Assembly: GCF_025950235.1 (NCBI RefSeq)
Contig: NZ_JAPDDT010000004.1
Coordinates: forward strand, 496,001 to 560,000
DNA: 64,000 bases
Source of the DNA: Luteolibacter arcticus
GTDB taxonomy: Bacteria > Verrucomicrobiota > Verrucomicrobiia > Verrucomicrobiales > Akkermansiaceae
Direction: 5' to 3'
The notes beneath the pieces are model-generated. The model searched no databases. It saw only the letters and a program-made list of their open reading frames with translations, and had not been told where the DNA came from. The translations under genes and the position numbers were made by a program. The stretch's first letter is position 1, and each line of letters begins with the position of its first letter. Positions 8,154-17,028 of the stretch are shown one piece after another.

Positions 8154-9332
8154 ATGCGCTGCCTCTGGATCACCCGGCAAGACCCCCGCCCCGCTGACAG
8201 CGGCGAGCTGATCTACACCCTCGGCCTGCTGACGTCGCTGGCCGCCCGGCCCGGCCTGGAGATCACCGTGCTCGCGCATCATGGAAAAAAAGATGGCATC
8301 GGTGGCCCCGCAGTCATTTGGGAACTCCATGGCACCATCCCGAGCGGACGGCTTCGCAGCCTCGGCTCCACTTTGCCCGGTGATGCCTTCCGCCTCGGCA
8401 ATCCCGTCCAGCGTGCCGAGCTGACACGCCTGTTAGAAAAACAGTGGGACTGGATCATCATCGACCAAGCCGCCTGTGCCTGGGCGCTCGACCAAGTCGG
8501 CAATGACCGCCGGGTGGCCTACCTTGCGCACAATCATGAGACCTCGGTCCGGCGTCAGGTCGCGTCCGATGGCAGCGGCTCCTTCCCCATGAGGATGGCC
8601 CTCAAATGGGACTCCGCCAAATACGGCCGCATGGAAAGCGCTCTCTGCCGGCGCGCCATCCTCATTTCCGCAATCACCCCTCGCGATGCCGGGGCCTTCC
8701 GCAGCGAAAACCCCGGCAAGCCGGTCTGCATCCTGCCACCGGGCTACACTGGCGAAATTCCCGATGGCCCGCCGCGCCCGATCACGGCCGAAACCCCACG
8801 CACCGTGGTGCTCGCAGGTGCCTTCGAGTGGCTCGCCAAGCGCCGCAACCTCGAATCCTTCCTCCGCGCCGCGACGGGTCCGTTCCAGCAAGCCAAGATC
8901 GGCTTCCAGGTCGTCGGGAAGGCCGACCCCGAGTGGTTTGCAGCGCTCGCCCGCGAGCACCCGTGGGCAACCTTCACGGCCAATGTGCCATCGGTCACCC
9001 CCTACCTCGACCAAGCCCGCATCGGCTTGATCCCCGAGGCGCTCGGCGGCGGCTTCAAGCTCAAGGCGCTCGACTACATCTTCCGCGGTCTGCCGCTCGC
9101 CTCGGTCGAGGCGGCGCTCAGCGGCGTGCCGGTCGACCCCGCCACCGAGGCCATCGCCGCGCCCGATCCCGAGTCGCTCGCCCGGGCGGTAGCGGAGAAG
9201 ATCGACGATCTCGCCTTCCTCAATTACGCCGCCAGCCGCGCCCTCGCAGCCTGCCGCCACGCCTTCCGTTGGGAAGACCGCGGCGATCTGTTAGGCCGGG
9301 CCTTGGAAAACCCCGACGCCTTCCGCGCATGA
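8154..9332 (+). CDS. Glycosyltransferase (GT-B, sugar transferase-like)
   Basis: A 392-residue protein starting MRCLWITRQDPRPADSGELI, in which the SGE-type N-terminal loop is that of GT4-like sugar transferases acting on exopolysaccharide. The middle holds LAHNHETSVRRQ and the C-terminal lobe VVLAGAFEWLAKRRNLESFL plus GLIPEALGGGFKLKALDYIF, the classic donor-binding E-x7-E region. A GTG at 8121 that overlaps the stop of the preceding gene (GTGA) is an equally possible start and would add 11 residues. It is the second gene of the exopolysaccharide unit. Specificity is unknown. Confidence 0.8.
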   Translation: MRCLWITRQDPRPADSGELIYTLGLLTSLAARPGLEITVLAHHGKKDGIGGPAVIWELHGTIPSGRLRSLGSTLPGDAFRLGNPVQRAELTRLLEKQWDWIIIDQAACAWALDQVGNDRRVAYLAHNHETSVRRQVASDGSGSFPMRMALKWDSAKYGRMESALCRRAILISAITPRDAGAFRSENPGKPVCILPPGYTGEIPDGPPRPITAETPRTVVLAGAFEWLAKRRNLESFLRAATGPFQQAKIGFQVVGKADPEWFAALAREHPWATFTANVPSVTPYLDQARIGLIPEALGGGFKLKALDYIFRGLPLASVEAALSGVPVDPATEAIAAPDPESLARAVAEKIDDLAFLNYAASRALAACRHAFRWEDRGDLLGRALENPDAFRA

Positions 9333-10702
9333 CGGCGACGACCCACGACGCCATCGAAGTGCCATCCACCGCCGCCGCGCCGTGGGTGGAGCGGCTGTTG
9401 TGGGTGTTCATGGCTTCCTTCGCCTTTGACTACCGCGCTTCCCAAGCGCGCGAGGCCAGCGGCGGCGCAGGCATCGATCAACTCGTCTTCCTCGCCCTCG
9501 CGGTCTTCTCCACGGCCGGCATCCTCTTGTTAGGCTGGCGACATTTGCTGGTCCGCCCCGGTGCCTGGCTGATCCTCGGCTGGGGTGGTTTCCTCGCCTT
9601 CATGGCGGCGAATGCGATCCTGCAAGGCGTCGCACCCGGACGCTCCCTGCGAATCATCCTGCCGCTTGTCCTTTGCCTGGCGGGCATCATGAACGCCCAC
9701 ATCGCCGGCTGCGTGGGCGTGAAACCATCGCACATCATCGCGCCGGTCTTCGCCGCAGCCTGCACGAATGTGCTGTGGCGGATCTTCCACGGCTTCGTCT
9801 TCAAGGGCGTCACCATGGAGACCGCCCGCGTGGAGGTGCAGAGTTCGGCCAACAACTGGCTCGCCGCATGGATCGGCTGCGCGCTGCTGCTCCGCTCGCG
9901 TTTCCACTGGCTGTTGCCGCTGGCAGTGGGCGTGCTGTTCTTCGGCATCTTCATTACGGTCACGCGCTCGCTGCTGTTCCCGGTGATGGCGTCGGCCTGC
10001 GCGAGTTCACTGTGCTTCCTGCTCGGTGTCCGCTGGGGCATTTATCAGCCCATCGATGCCTTGAAGCGGTTGTGGCCGGGCTTTGCCATCGGCGGGCTGG
10101 CGATCGGTGCCATCGGCATCGCGGCGCTGGTGGAGCCGCACCAGATCGAGCGCTGGAACGAGCGGCTCTTCCACCACGCGGAGGACCGCAATACCACCGC
10201 CGACATCTCATTCCTGACCCGGGTCGCCGAGGCGGACGCCATTTTCGAAATCCTCAACCGCGAGCCGGTCCACTACCTGCACGGCAAGGGCATTGGAGCC
10301 TCCTACTACTGGCATCCATCCTACATTCCGGAGATCCGCCTCGTCTTCCCGCCCGATGTCGAGCTGGGCGAGGACGTGTGGTTCGCCGGACACTCGACGT
10401 GGACGTATTCGCTCTTTTCCGGCGGCCTGATCGGGCTGCTGGCCCACGTCGCGCTGATCGCCGGAACGATGGTCGCCTCGCTCGCCGCGGCCCGCGCCAA
10501 TGCCTCCGATCCGGGCCCGGACCAGTGGCTGGCATTTCTCCCCTTCATCGCGGCATGCTGCCTGCTCAGCGAGACGCTCACCTCAAATCCCTTCGACGAA
10601 CGCCTCGCCGCGATGATTTTCGGCGTGATGGCCGGGCTATCGCAGGCTTTTCTGGTGCGGGCCTCCTGGATTCACGCCGGGCAGCCCCCCACCCTCCGAT
10701 GA
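9329..10702 (+). CDS. O-antigen ligase / polysaccharide polymerase-like membrane protein
   Basis: A 457-residue protein with about ten hydrophobic segments (for example LVFLALAVFSTAGILLLGWR, LPLAVGVLFFGIFITVTRSL and a C-terminal GLIGLLAHVALIAGTMVASL). Order and length fit the Wzy_C/O-antigen ligase superfamily, including a periplasmic loop before the last spans that contains HSTWTYSLFSGGL. The ATG overlaps the stop of the preceding glycosyltransferase by 4 bases and its own stop overlaps the next start. It probably polymerises or transfers the glycan assembled by the flanking transferases. Ligase and polymerase cannot be told apart from sequence alone. Confidence 0.78.
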   Translation: MTATTHDAIEVPSTAAAPWVERLLWVFMASFAFDYRASQAREASGGAGIDQLVFLALAVFSTAGILLLGWRHLLVRPGAWLILGWGGFLAFMAANAILQGVAPGRSLRIILPLVLCLAGIMNAHIAGCVGVKPSHIIAPVFAAACTNVLWRIFHGFVFKGVTMETARVEVQSSANNWLAAWIGCALLLRSRFHWLLPLAVGVLFFGIFITVTRSLLFPVMASACASSLCFLLGVRWGIYQPIDALKRLWPGFAIGGLAIGAIGIAALVEPHQIERWNERLFHHAEDRNTTADISFLTRVAEADAIFEILNREPVHYLHGKGIGASYYWHPSYIPEIRLVFPPDVELGEDVWFAGHSTWTYSLFSGGLIGLLAHVALIAGTMVASLAAARANASDPGPDQWLAFLPFIAACCLLSETLTSNPFDERLAAMIFGVMAGLSQAFLVRASWIHAGQPPTLR

Positions 10703-11958
10703 CTTCCGATCCGCCGCCGAAGACCGTCGCCCTGGTCGATCCGCTCTGGATCGGCCACCATCCGATGTACTTTTCGCAATTCACCGCGACCTTCCTTCGG
10801 CTGGGCACCTTCGTCATCGGCCTCTGCCCGGAACCCGGCGAGGCCTTCTCCGCCGCACGCACCGCCTCGATCAGTGCGGTGGCGGACTTCGACCGCCGCG
10901 TCTCCACCCACAAGCTGCAGGGCGGGAAAAAAAGCTGGTTTGGTGGCCGCTTCGAGGGTGACCCGATGCGCACCTACCAACGCTGGAAACGCTGCGCCGA
11001 CACGTTGTTCGAAGCCGAGCAGGCGACCGGCCGCAAGGCGGACCTCGTATTCTTCCCCTACCTCGACAGCTACCTGCGCTTCCTGCCCTTTCCGACGGTG
11101 CCGCACCTGACGATTGACCGCCCTTGGAGCGGTCTCTACCTGCGCAATCACCACCATGGCGAAAGCGCCTCGCCGGTGAAGTCGCTGCGCCTGCTCGCAA
11201 AGGGCGACGCCATCATCCGCAGCTCGCTGTGCCGTGGCATCGGCGTGCTCGACGAGCGTTTCATCGACCCGATGGAGCGCTACACCGGCCAGGACGTGCA
11301 TGCCTTCCCCGACGTCACCGATGCCTCGCTGCCAAGCCGCCCCTACGCACTCTCCGAAGAAATCCGCCACAAGGCCGCCGGGCGCAAGATCATCGGCCTG
11401 CTCGGCATGGAGCGCCGCAAGGGCCTTCTCAATCTCCTGCGCGTCGCCGAAAAGGCCCGCGAACTACGACTCCCGTGGTACTTTGCCTGTGCCGGCCACT
11501 ACGAGCGGCCGGAGTATTCCGACGAGGAACACGCGCTGGTCGAGCGAACCGCCCGCGGCGTCGCCAGCGGTGAAATCGACAATCTCCACTTCACCCTGCC
11601 CGGCGGCCGCATTCCTGCGGAAGAGGATTTCAATGACGTCTTCCGCACCTTCGACGTCGCGTGGGCGGCCTACGAGGGTTTTCAGGGTAGCAGCGGAACG
11701 CTCGGCAAGGCCGCGGCTTTCGACATTCCCTGCCTGGCATCCGAGGGTGAGTGCATCGGCCACCGCGTGGAAGGCTATCGTACCGGCCTGACCATCCCCG
11801 AAGGCAACAGCGAGCGGGCACTGGAAGCGCTCCGCCGCATCCTCGACGGGCGCGATTGGGACGACCGCCCCTTGCAGAGCGACTTCGCCCGTTTCCGCGC
11901 CGATCATGGCGTGCTTCGGCTTGAGTCGCTACTGGGTGGAATCCTCAATCGCCTTTGA
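10699..11958 (+). CDS. Glycosyltransferase-like protein, last gene of the exopolysaccharide unit
   Basis: A 419-residue protein beginning VALVDPLWIGHHPMYFSQFT after a short polar start. The C-terminal half has the GT-B donor lobe: KIIGLLGMERRKGLLNLLRV, FACAGHYERPEY and GSSGTLGKAAAFDIPCLASE, where the Glu/Gly pattern normally contacts the nucleotide sugar. The N-terminal half is less conserved and could bind a bulky acceptor. It is coupled to the ligase gene by an ATGA overlap and ends 14 bases inside the convergent MBL-fold gene. Specificity is unknown. Confidence 0.72.
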   Translation: MTSDPPPKTVALVDPLWIGHHPMYFSQFTATFLRLGTFVIGLCPEPGEAFSAARTASISAVADFDRRVSTHKLQGGKKSWFGGRFEGDPMRTYQRWKRCADTLFEAEQATGRKADLVFFPYLDSYLRFLPFPTVPHLTIDRPWSGLYLRNHHHGESASPVKSLRLLAKGDAIIRSSLCRGIGVLDERFIDPMERYTGQDVHAFPDVTDASLPSRPYALSEEIRHKAAGRKIIGLLGMERRKGLLNLLRVAEKARELRLPWYFACAGHYERPEYSDEEHALVERTARGVASGEIDNLHFTLPGGRIPAEEDFNDVFRTFDVAWAAYEGFQGSSGTLGKAAAFDIPCLASEGECIGHRVEGYRTGLTIPEGNSERALEALRRILDGRDWDDRPLQSDFARFRADHGVLRLESLLGGILNRL

Positions 11959-12631
11959 GGCGACCGGCGAGAATCCGCAAACGTCGCAAGTGCTCCTCCG
12001 CTTCCGCATCGTCCGCGTGATTGGGGATGACTCCGGCCAAATCGAGCGAAAGTGCCTTGTGAATGCTCTCCGCCATTCTCTCGGGCTCCGCATTCAGGAT
12101 GGCCGGTGGAAAATGAGACCACCGGCTGAAGCTGGCGAAAAGGTCACCGCAGAACAGCAGCTTGCGTGACGCACAGTAGTAGCCGGTGTGCCCCTCGGTG
12201 TGCCCCGGCAAATGCACGGCCCGCAAGCCACCCCATAGCTCGAGCTCATCCCCGTCATCGATCCAGCGGTCCGGAACAAACGGCCGGAATCCCAGCAACG
12301 GGCGGCCAATCCCCTCCAAAGCACCCGCAATCCGCGACCAGCCGAGGGATCTCGTCCGGCCAAGATAACGGCCACCGTCCAATCGCGGAGCCGCAATCCA
12401 CGCCCCGGTTTCCTTCGCCAAGCGAGCGACATTCAGGCTGTGATCGAGGTGCCCGTGGGTGAGCAGGATGCCGCGGACCGGTTCGTTTTCCCAGCCGCGT
12501 TCAGCCAAGGCCCGGCGCAGGCTACGACTCGCTCCCAAGAACCCAGCATCGAGCAGCACTAAACCAGACTCGTCCTTCAGCACGTGAAAGTTCACGAGCG
12601 GCGTCCGGACGCGCAGAAGATCGGCAAACAC
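11945..12631 (-). CDS. MBL-fold metallo-hydrolase
   Basis: A 228-residue soluble protein with the full metallo-beta-lactamase metal-binding set: THGHLDHS (HxHxDH), a His in LPGHTEGHTG, the Asp of LFCGDLFAS and the last His of PNHADD. The layout resembles glyoxalase II-like or QuiP/lactonase-like hydrolases, so a thioester or lactone hydrolase is likely but the substrate is not defined. There is no signal peptide. The gene converges on the exopolysaccharide unit with a 14-base overlap of the two 3' ends, so it is not part of that operon. Confidence 0.85.
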   Translation of the reverse strand: MFADLLRVRTPLVNFHVLKDESGLVLLDAGFLGASRSLRRALAERGWENEPVRGILLTHGHLDHSLNVARLAKETGAWIAAPRLDGGRYLGRTRSLGWSRIAGALEGIGRPLLGFRPFVPDRWIDDGDELELWGGLRAVHLPGHTEGHTGYYCASRKLLFCGDLFASFSRWSHFPPAILNAEPERMAESIHKALSLDLAGVIPNHADDAEAEEHLRRLRILAGRLKGD

Positions 12632-12748
12632 GCTGTCGATTGAATCTCACCGCTTCATGGCGTAAAGGAGCGATGCCCGAAACAAACCCGATACGCCCGC
12701 CGCCGGGGATCCGGGTTGAAGCGAATGTCGCTCATTCCCTGAAAAACC

Positions 12749-15700
12749 ATGAATGCCTTTCAATCCGTCATCTGCACCGGACTGCTCCTGTCCGCCCCCG
12801 CCCTCGCCGCGCCCCCTACCGGCGGGATCACGCGGCATGTCTGGACGGGCGCCGGCGGCTCGGAAGTCGCGAACCTGACCTCGTTGGCGACCTTTCCGAA
12901 CACCCCCAACCAGACGAGCGTGCTCACCACGTTCGATGCGCCGCGCGACGCTGCGGACAACTACGGCTCCCGGGTTTTCGGCTGGGTTCATGCGCCAGTC
13001 ACGGGGAACTACCGTTTTTACATCCACTCCGACGACAGCAGCCAGCTCTGGCTCAGCACGAACGAATCGCCGGATCAGAAGCGCAGGATTGCCGGCGTTT
13101 CGGGCTGGGTGCCGGCGGGACAGTGGACCAACTCACCGGACCAGACCTCGGTGGAGATCCCGCTGGAAGCCGGCCGCTACTATTACATCGAGGCCCTGCA
13201 CAAGGAGGGGGGCGGCGGCGACCACCTTGGCGTGGGCTGGACCTATCCGGGACAAGCATCCATCGCCTACCTGCCCGGCAACCGCCTCAGCACCTGGCAA
13301 AACGTCGCGCCCATCGCGAACAACGACTCCGATTTCGTGCGCCCCGGATCATCCGTGATCCTCCGTGTGCTCGCCAATGATCTCGATCCCAACGGCCGGG
13401 ACACCCTCAACCTCTCGTCGCTCGCCATCGTTTCCCCTCCCACCCACGGCACCGCGACCGTCCGTTCCGATGGCAAGCTCGGCTACACCCACACTGGCAG
13501 CGGCACCGGCACGGATTCGCTGACCTATGAGATCCGCGATACCACCGGGCTCGTTTCGACCGCGACCGTGTCCCTGCAGATCACCGATGCCATGCGATTG
13601 CCGCTCGCCGCATCGAAGATGCCGGCCAATCCCCCTCTCCAGCAGATCGCCGCCGTCAACGCCTTCCCCTCCATCGGTTTCTCCGAGCCGCTGGCCATGG
13701 CAACGCCCCCGGGTGAGACGAACCGCTTGTTCGTCGTGGAAAAGGGCGGGGACATCGAGGTGATCGCAAACCTCGCTGCACCGGCGCTGGGCGCGCAGCC
13801 ATTCCTCAACCTCGACTCCATCGTCAACGCGCGGGAAGCAGTGCCACCCGATATCCCGGACGAAACGTTCGAGAATGGCGGCGAAGCGGGACTGCTGGGT
13901 CTGGCCTTCCATCCCAACTACGCGGCGAACGGCCGCTTCTTCATCTTCTACTCGGTCTATCTGGGCACGGCCCCGAACCGTGTCCGTTACCAGCGCCTGT
14001 CGGAGTTCGCGCGCTCGACCGGCAATGCCAACCTTGCTGACCCGGCATCGGAGAAGATCCTGCTCCAGCAGGAGGACGCGCACGACAACCACAACGGCGG
14101 TGACGTCCATTTCGGCAACGACGGCTACCTTTACGTCAGCTTCGGCGACGAAGGCAGCCAGAACGACGCGGAAGACAACTCGCAGCGCATCGACAAGGAC
14201 TTCTTCTCCTCGATCATGCGCATCGACGTCGATTTCGATCCGTTGAACTACAACTTGGACCCGAGCCTGCGTCCTAACAGCCACACGGCGGTGATGATCG
14301 ATTCCTTAACCGGCAACCCGCACTACAAGGTGCCAGCCGACAACCCGTGGGTGAACGCGACCACTTTCAACGGGCTAGCCGTGACACCGGCCAACGTTCG
14401 CACCGAGTTCTGGGCCGTGGGCCTGCGCAATCCATGGCGCTTCTCCTTCGATCGGCCCACCGGTGACCTGTGGTGTGGCGATGTCGGCGGCGGAAGCTGG
14501 GAGGAAATCAGCAAGATCGCCAGAGGCGGCAACTATGAATGGGCCTTCCGTGAAGGTTTCGACACCGGCCCCAAATGGAACTCGCGGCCGAGCGGCTGGA
14601 CTGGCGCGCAGGCACCGCTCTACGCCTATGGCCACGGCTCGGGAACTTTCCAAGGGAACTCGGTCACCGGCGGTGTGGTCTATCGCGGCACGGCCTTGCC
14701 TTCTCTAACAGGCCGCTACATTTTTGCCGATTTCTCGTCGGGGCACATCTGGGCGATGAACACGACCACCGCGGCCGTGGAGCGGATTGCTGGAGAGGGT
14801 GGCATCGCAGGCTTCGGTCTCGATCCCTCGAACGGCGACGTCCTGATCGCCGACCTCAACGGCCAGATCCGGCGACTCGTCAGCCAAGCGGTCGACACCG
14901 GCTTCCCGGCCACGCTCGACGATACCGGCTTGTTTGCCGATGTGGCGACGCTCGTTCCATCCGCAGGCATGGTCGCCTACGACGTGAATCTCCCGTTCTG
15001 GTCGGACCATGCGAAGAAGCGCCGCTGGTTTGGCATTCCCAGCCCATCGGCCACCCTCGGCTTCCACGAAGAAGGAGCATGGGACACGCCCGCCGGGACG
15101 GTGTGGGTGAAGCATTTCGACATGGAGATGCAACGGGGTACTCCAGCCTCGGCAAAGCGGCTCGAAACGCGGATCTTCGTCCGCAATACGACCGGAGCCT
15201 ACGGAGTCTCCTACCGCTGGAACGCTGCCGGCACCCAGGCCACGCTGGTCAACGAAGCCGGTGAGGAATTCGACCTCACCATCGATGTGAGCGGCACCCC
15301 GACCGTCCAGCGCTGGCGAATCCCATCCCGCGCCGAGTGCATGACCTGCCACTCCTCCCAAGCGGGTCTGTCGCTCTCGTTCCGGACGCGGCAGTTGAAC
15401 GCACCGGGACAAGTCGGACTCGAAAACGGCAACTTTGTGCAACTTCTCGCGGATGCCGGCTACCTAAGCGGGCTCGATGCCTCGCCATTGACCTTGGCCA
15501 AGCACGTGGCTCCCGACAATGCGGCCTACTCCCTGGAAGCACGCGCGCGGGCGTGGCTCGATGTGAACTGCGCCTATTGCCACATGGACGGCGGCACCGC
15601 TCCAGTGAACTTCGACGCCCGCGCCGAGCTGCCGCTCTTTTCCACCGAAACGGTGAACGTCATCCCGAGCAGCGGGGTGTTTCATCCGGACGACCGGCTG

Positions 15701-16222
15701 CTCGTCCCCGGCCAGGAAGAACGGTCCGTGCTCGTCCATCGCGCGGCCGTCCGCAATGGCTACACCCGCATGCCACCGCTGGCATCGAACGTGGTCGACG
15801 CCGCTGGAGTCCAGTTGCTCAAGGACTGGATCGAGTCGGAACTCGCCAGCCGCCAAAGCTTTGCGGCTTGGACCGCAGAGAATCTCGGAGCCCGTCCACC
15901 GGCAGACCAGCTTGCCGCCGCCGATCCGGACGACGATGGCCGCGACAACCACACCGAGTTCCTGGAACACACCGATCCGCTCGGTTCCGACGGCAGTCCG
16001 GTGCTCGGTGCCTCCTTGAGTGGGGGTGATTTTCACCTGACCATGCCCTCGCTTCCCGGGCGCGGAGTGCTGCTTGAGGCTTCGCCCAATCTCGTGGATT
16101 GGAGTGTCTGGGAGATCCCCGGAAACGACGGCGTCGAGCGCGCCATCGGCATGCCTTGGGAGATCGCAGTGCCAGTCTCCGAAGAGCGCCAGTTCTTCCG
16201 CGCACAAATCGAGGAGCGGTAA
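12749..16222 (+). CDS. Secreted PA14 / PQQ-type sugar dehydrogenase / SO2930-type dihaem cytochrome fusion
   Basis: A 1157-residue secreted protein with signal peptide MNAFQSVICTGLLLSAPALA. Domains in order: PA14 carbohydrate-binding (about 25-185, with FYIHSDDSSQLWLS), a cadherin/Ig-like domain (190-282, NDLDPNGRDTLNLSSL), a GSDH six-bladed propeller (about 297-712, with GGEAGLLGLAFHPNY and GLRNPWRFSFDRPTGDLWCG), and an SO2930-like dihaem part (from about 715, YDVNLPFWSDHAKKRRWFG). Two haem-binding CxxCH motifs are visible, CMTCH near 864 and CAYCH near 941. A short Asp-rich TSP3-like stretch and a C-terminal domain follow. The likely role is periplasmic or surface oxidation of sugars with electron transfer to the haem groups. 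It is a single-gene unit. Confidence 0.85.
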   Translation: MNAFQSVICTGLLLSAPALAAPPTGGITRHVWTGAGGSEVANLTSLATFPNTPNQTSVLTTFDAPRDAADNYGSRVFGWVHAPVTGNYRFYIHSDDSSQLWLSTNESPDQKRRIAGVSGWVPAGQWTNSPDQTSVEIPLEAGRYYYIEALHKEGGGGDHLGVGWTYPGQASIAYLPGNRLSTWQNVAPIANNDSDFVRPGSSVILRVLANDLDPNGRDTLNLSSLAIVSPPTHGTATVRSDGKLGYTHTGSGTGTDSLTYEIRDTTGLVSTATVSLQITDAMRLPLAASKMPANPPLQQIAAVNAFPSIGFSEPLAMATPPGETNRLFVVEKGGDIEVIANLAAPALGAQPFLNLDSIVNAREAVPPDIPDETFENGGEAGLLGLAFHPNYAANGRFFIFYSVYLGTAPNRVRYQRLSEFARSTGNANLADPASEKILLQQEDAHDNHNGGDVHFGNDGYLYVSFGDEGSQNDAEDNSQRIDKDFFSSIMRIDVDFDPLNYNLDPSLRPNSHTAVMIDSLTGNPHYKVPADNPWVNATTFNGLAVTPANVRTEFWAVGLRNPWRFSFDRPTGDLWCGDVGGGSWEEISKIARGGNYEWAFREGFDTGPKWNSRPSGWTGAQAPLYAYGHGSGTFQGNSVTGGVVYRGTALPSLTGRYIFADFSSGHIWAMNTTTAAVERIAGEGGIAGFGLDPSNGDVLIADLNGQIRRLVSQAVDTGFPATLDDTGLFADVATLVPSAGMVAYDVNLPFWSDHAKKRRWFGIPSPSATLGFHEEGAWDTPAGTVWVKHFDMEMQRGTPASAKRLETRIFVRNTTGAYGVSYRWNAAGTQATLVNEAGEEFDLTIDVSGTPTVQRWRIPSRAECMTCHSSQAGLSLSFRTRQLNAPGQVGLENGNFVQLLADAGYLSGLDASPLTLAKHVAPDNAAYSLEARARAWLDVNCAYCHMDGGTAPVNFDARAELPLFSTETVNVIPSSGVFHPDDRLLVPGQEERSVLVHRAAVRNGYTRMPPLASNVVDAAGVQLLKDWIESELASRQSFAAWTAENLGARPPADQLAAADPDDDGRDNHTEFLEHTDPLGSDGSPVLGASLSGGDFHLTMPSLPGRGVLLEASPNLVDWSVWEIPGNDGVERAIGMPWEIAVPVSEERQFFRAQIEER

Positions 16223-16269
16223 ACTTACAGCCGCAAGCGGATCCCCGGCAACTGCAGCGTCACGTGCAA

Positions 16270-16283
16270 TGCAATTTTATGCA
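16270..16283. promoter_or_regulatory. TGYAATTTTRTGCA motif, copy 1 (candidate operator)
   Basis: The 14-mer TGCAATTTTATGCA lies inside a wider imperfect palindrome GTGCA-N11-TGCAC (16265-16285), about 60 bases before the ATG of the small secreted protein. A near-identical 14-mer occurs at 23260-23273 before the GH2-like gene. The shared core and palindromic setting suggest binding by one regulator. Only two copies support it. Confidence 0.4.
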
Positions 16284-16342
16284 CTTCAAGCTTGCGCGAG
16301 GATCCCGGCACGCCCATCTTTCCCACCGCGAACCCAACCAAC

Positions 16343-16882
16343 ATGAAACCAATGACCCGCACTGCCCTCCTCGCTGCCACCGCCCTGCTGATGATCCCGG
16401 CCTTTGCCCAGGAGACCAAGCCGAAGGAAGAGTCCGCGCCAAAGAAGGAGGAAGCCAAGCCGGCTGAAACGCCCGCCACCACGCCGACCCTTGATTTCGG
16501 CGACCACAGCTCGTCGGCCATCACCACAAAGGCATGGCAGGCCCTGACTGCCGCCAAGCATGCCGAAGTCGATGGCTACGTCGCCAAGTGCATCGAGCTC
16601 TACGAAGCCAAGGCGCTCGAAATGCAAAAGGGCCTCAGCGAAGCGGCACCCAAGGAAACCGCGGCTGAACAGTGGGCGCTCAACGACGTCGGCACCTGCT
16701 ACTTCATCCGCGGCCAGTCGAAGGAAGCCCGTGGCAAGAAGGACGAAGCCATGGCCGACTACAAGGTGCTCGTCGAGAAGCTCCCCTTCGCCCAGTGCTG
16801 GGACACCAAGGGCTGGTTCTGGAAGCCGGCCGACGCGGCCAAGGACAAGCTGAAGAGCCTCGAGTTCGACTCCTTGAAGTGA
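16343..16882 (+). CDS. Small secreted protein with TPR-like helical part
   Basis: A 179-residue protein. The ATG at 16343 was chosen because MKPMTRTALLAATALLMIPA then forms a clean signal peptide with an AFAQE cleavage site; an upstream in-frame ATG at 16292 would bury it. After a Lys/Glu/Pro-rich linker, the mature part is helical (KAWQALTAAKHAEVDGYVAK and WALNDVGTCYFIRGQSKEAR), similar to one or two tetratricopeptide-like hairpins. No catalytic motif was recognised. The motif TGYAATTTTRTGCA sits about 60 bases upstream. The function is unknown; a periplasmic scaffold is plausible. Confidence 0.7.
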   Translation: MKPMTRTALLAATALLMIPAFAQETKPKEESAPKKEEAKPAETPATTPTLDFGDHSSSAITTKAWQALTAAKHAEVDGYVAKCIELYEAKALEMQKGLSEAAPKETAAEQWALNDVGTCYFIRGQSKEARGKKDEAMADYKVLVEKLPFAQCWDTKGWFWKPADAAKDKLKSLEFDSLK

Positions 16883-17028
16883 ACGAAGCAAGCCGCTTCC
16901 CCGAACGCAGCGGCAGCCGGGGAAGCTCGTCCGATTTACCTCCGCACCCGTTTTTGAAGAAGGCCCGTCCCCGGGCCGCCTGCATGGATTGATTCCGCCG
17001 GTCCTCCTCCCGTCCGGTCGCTTGCCTT

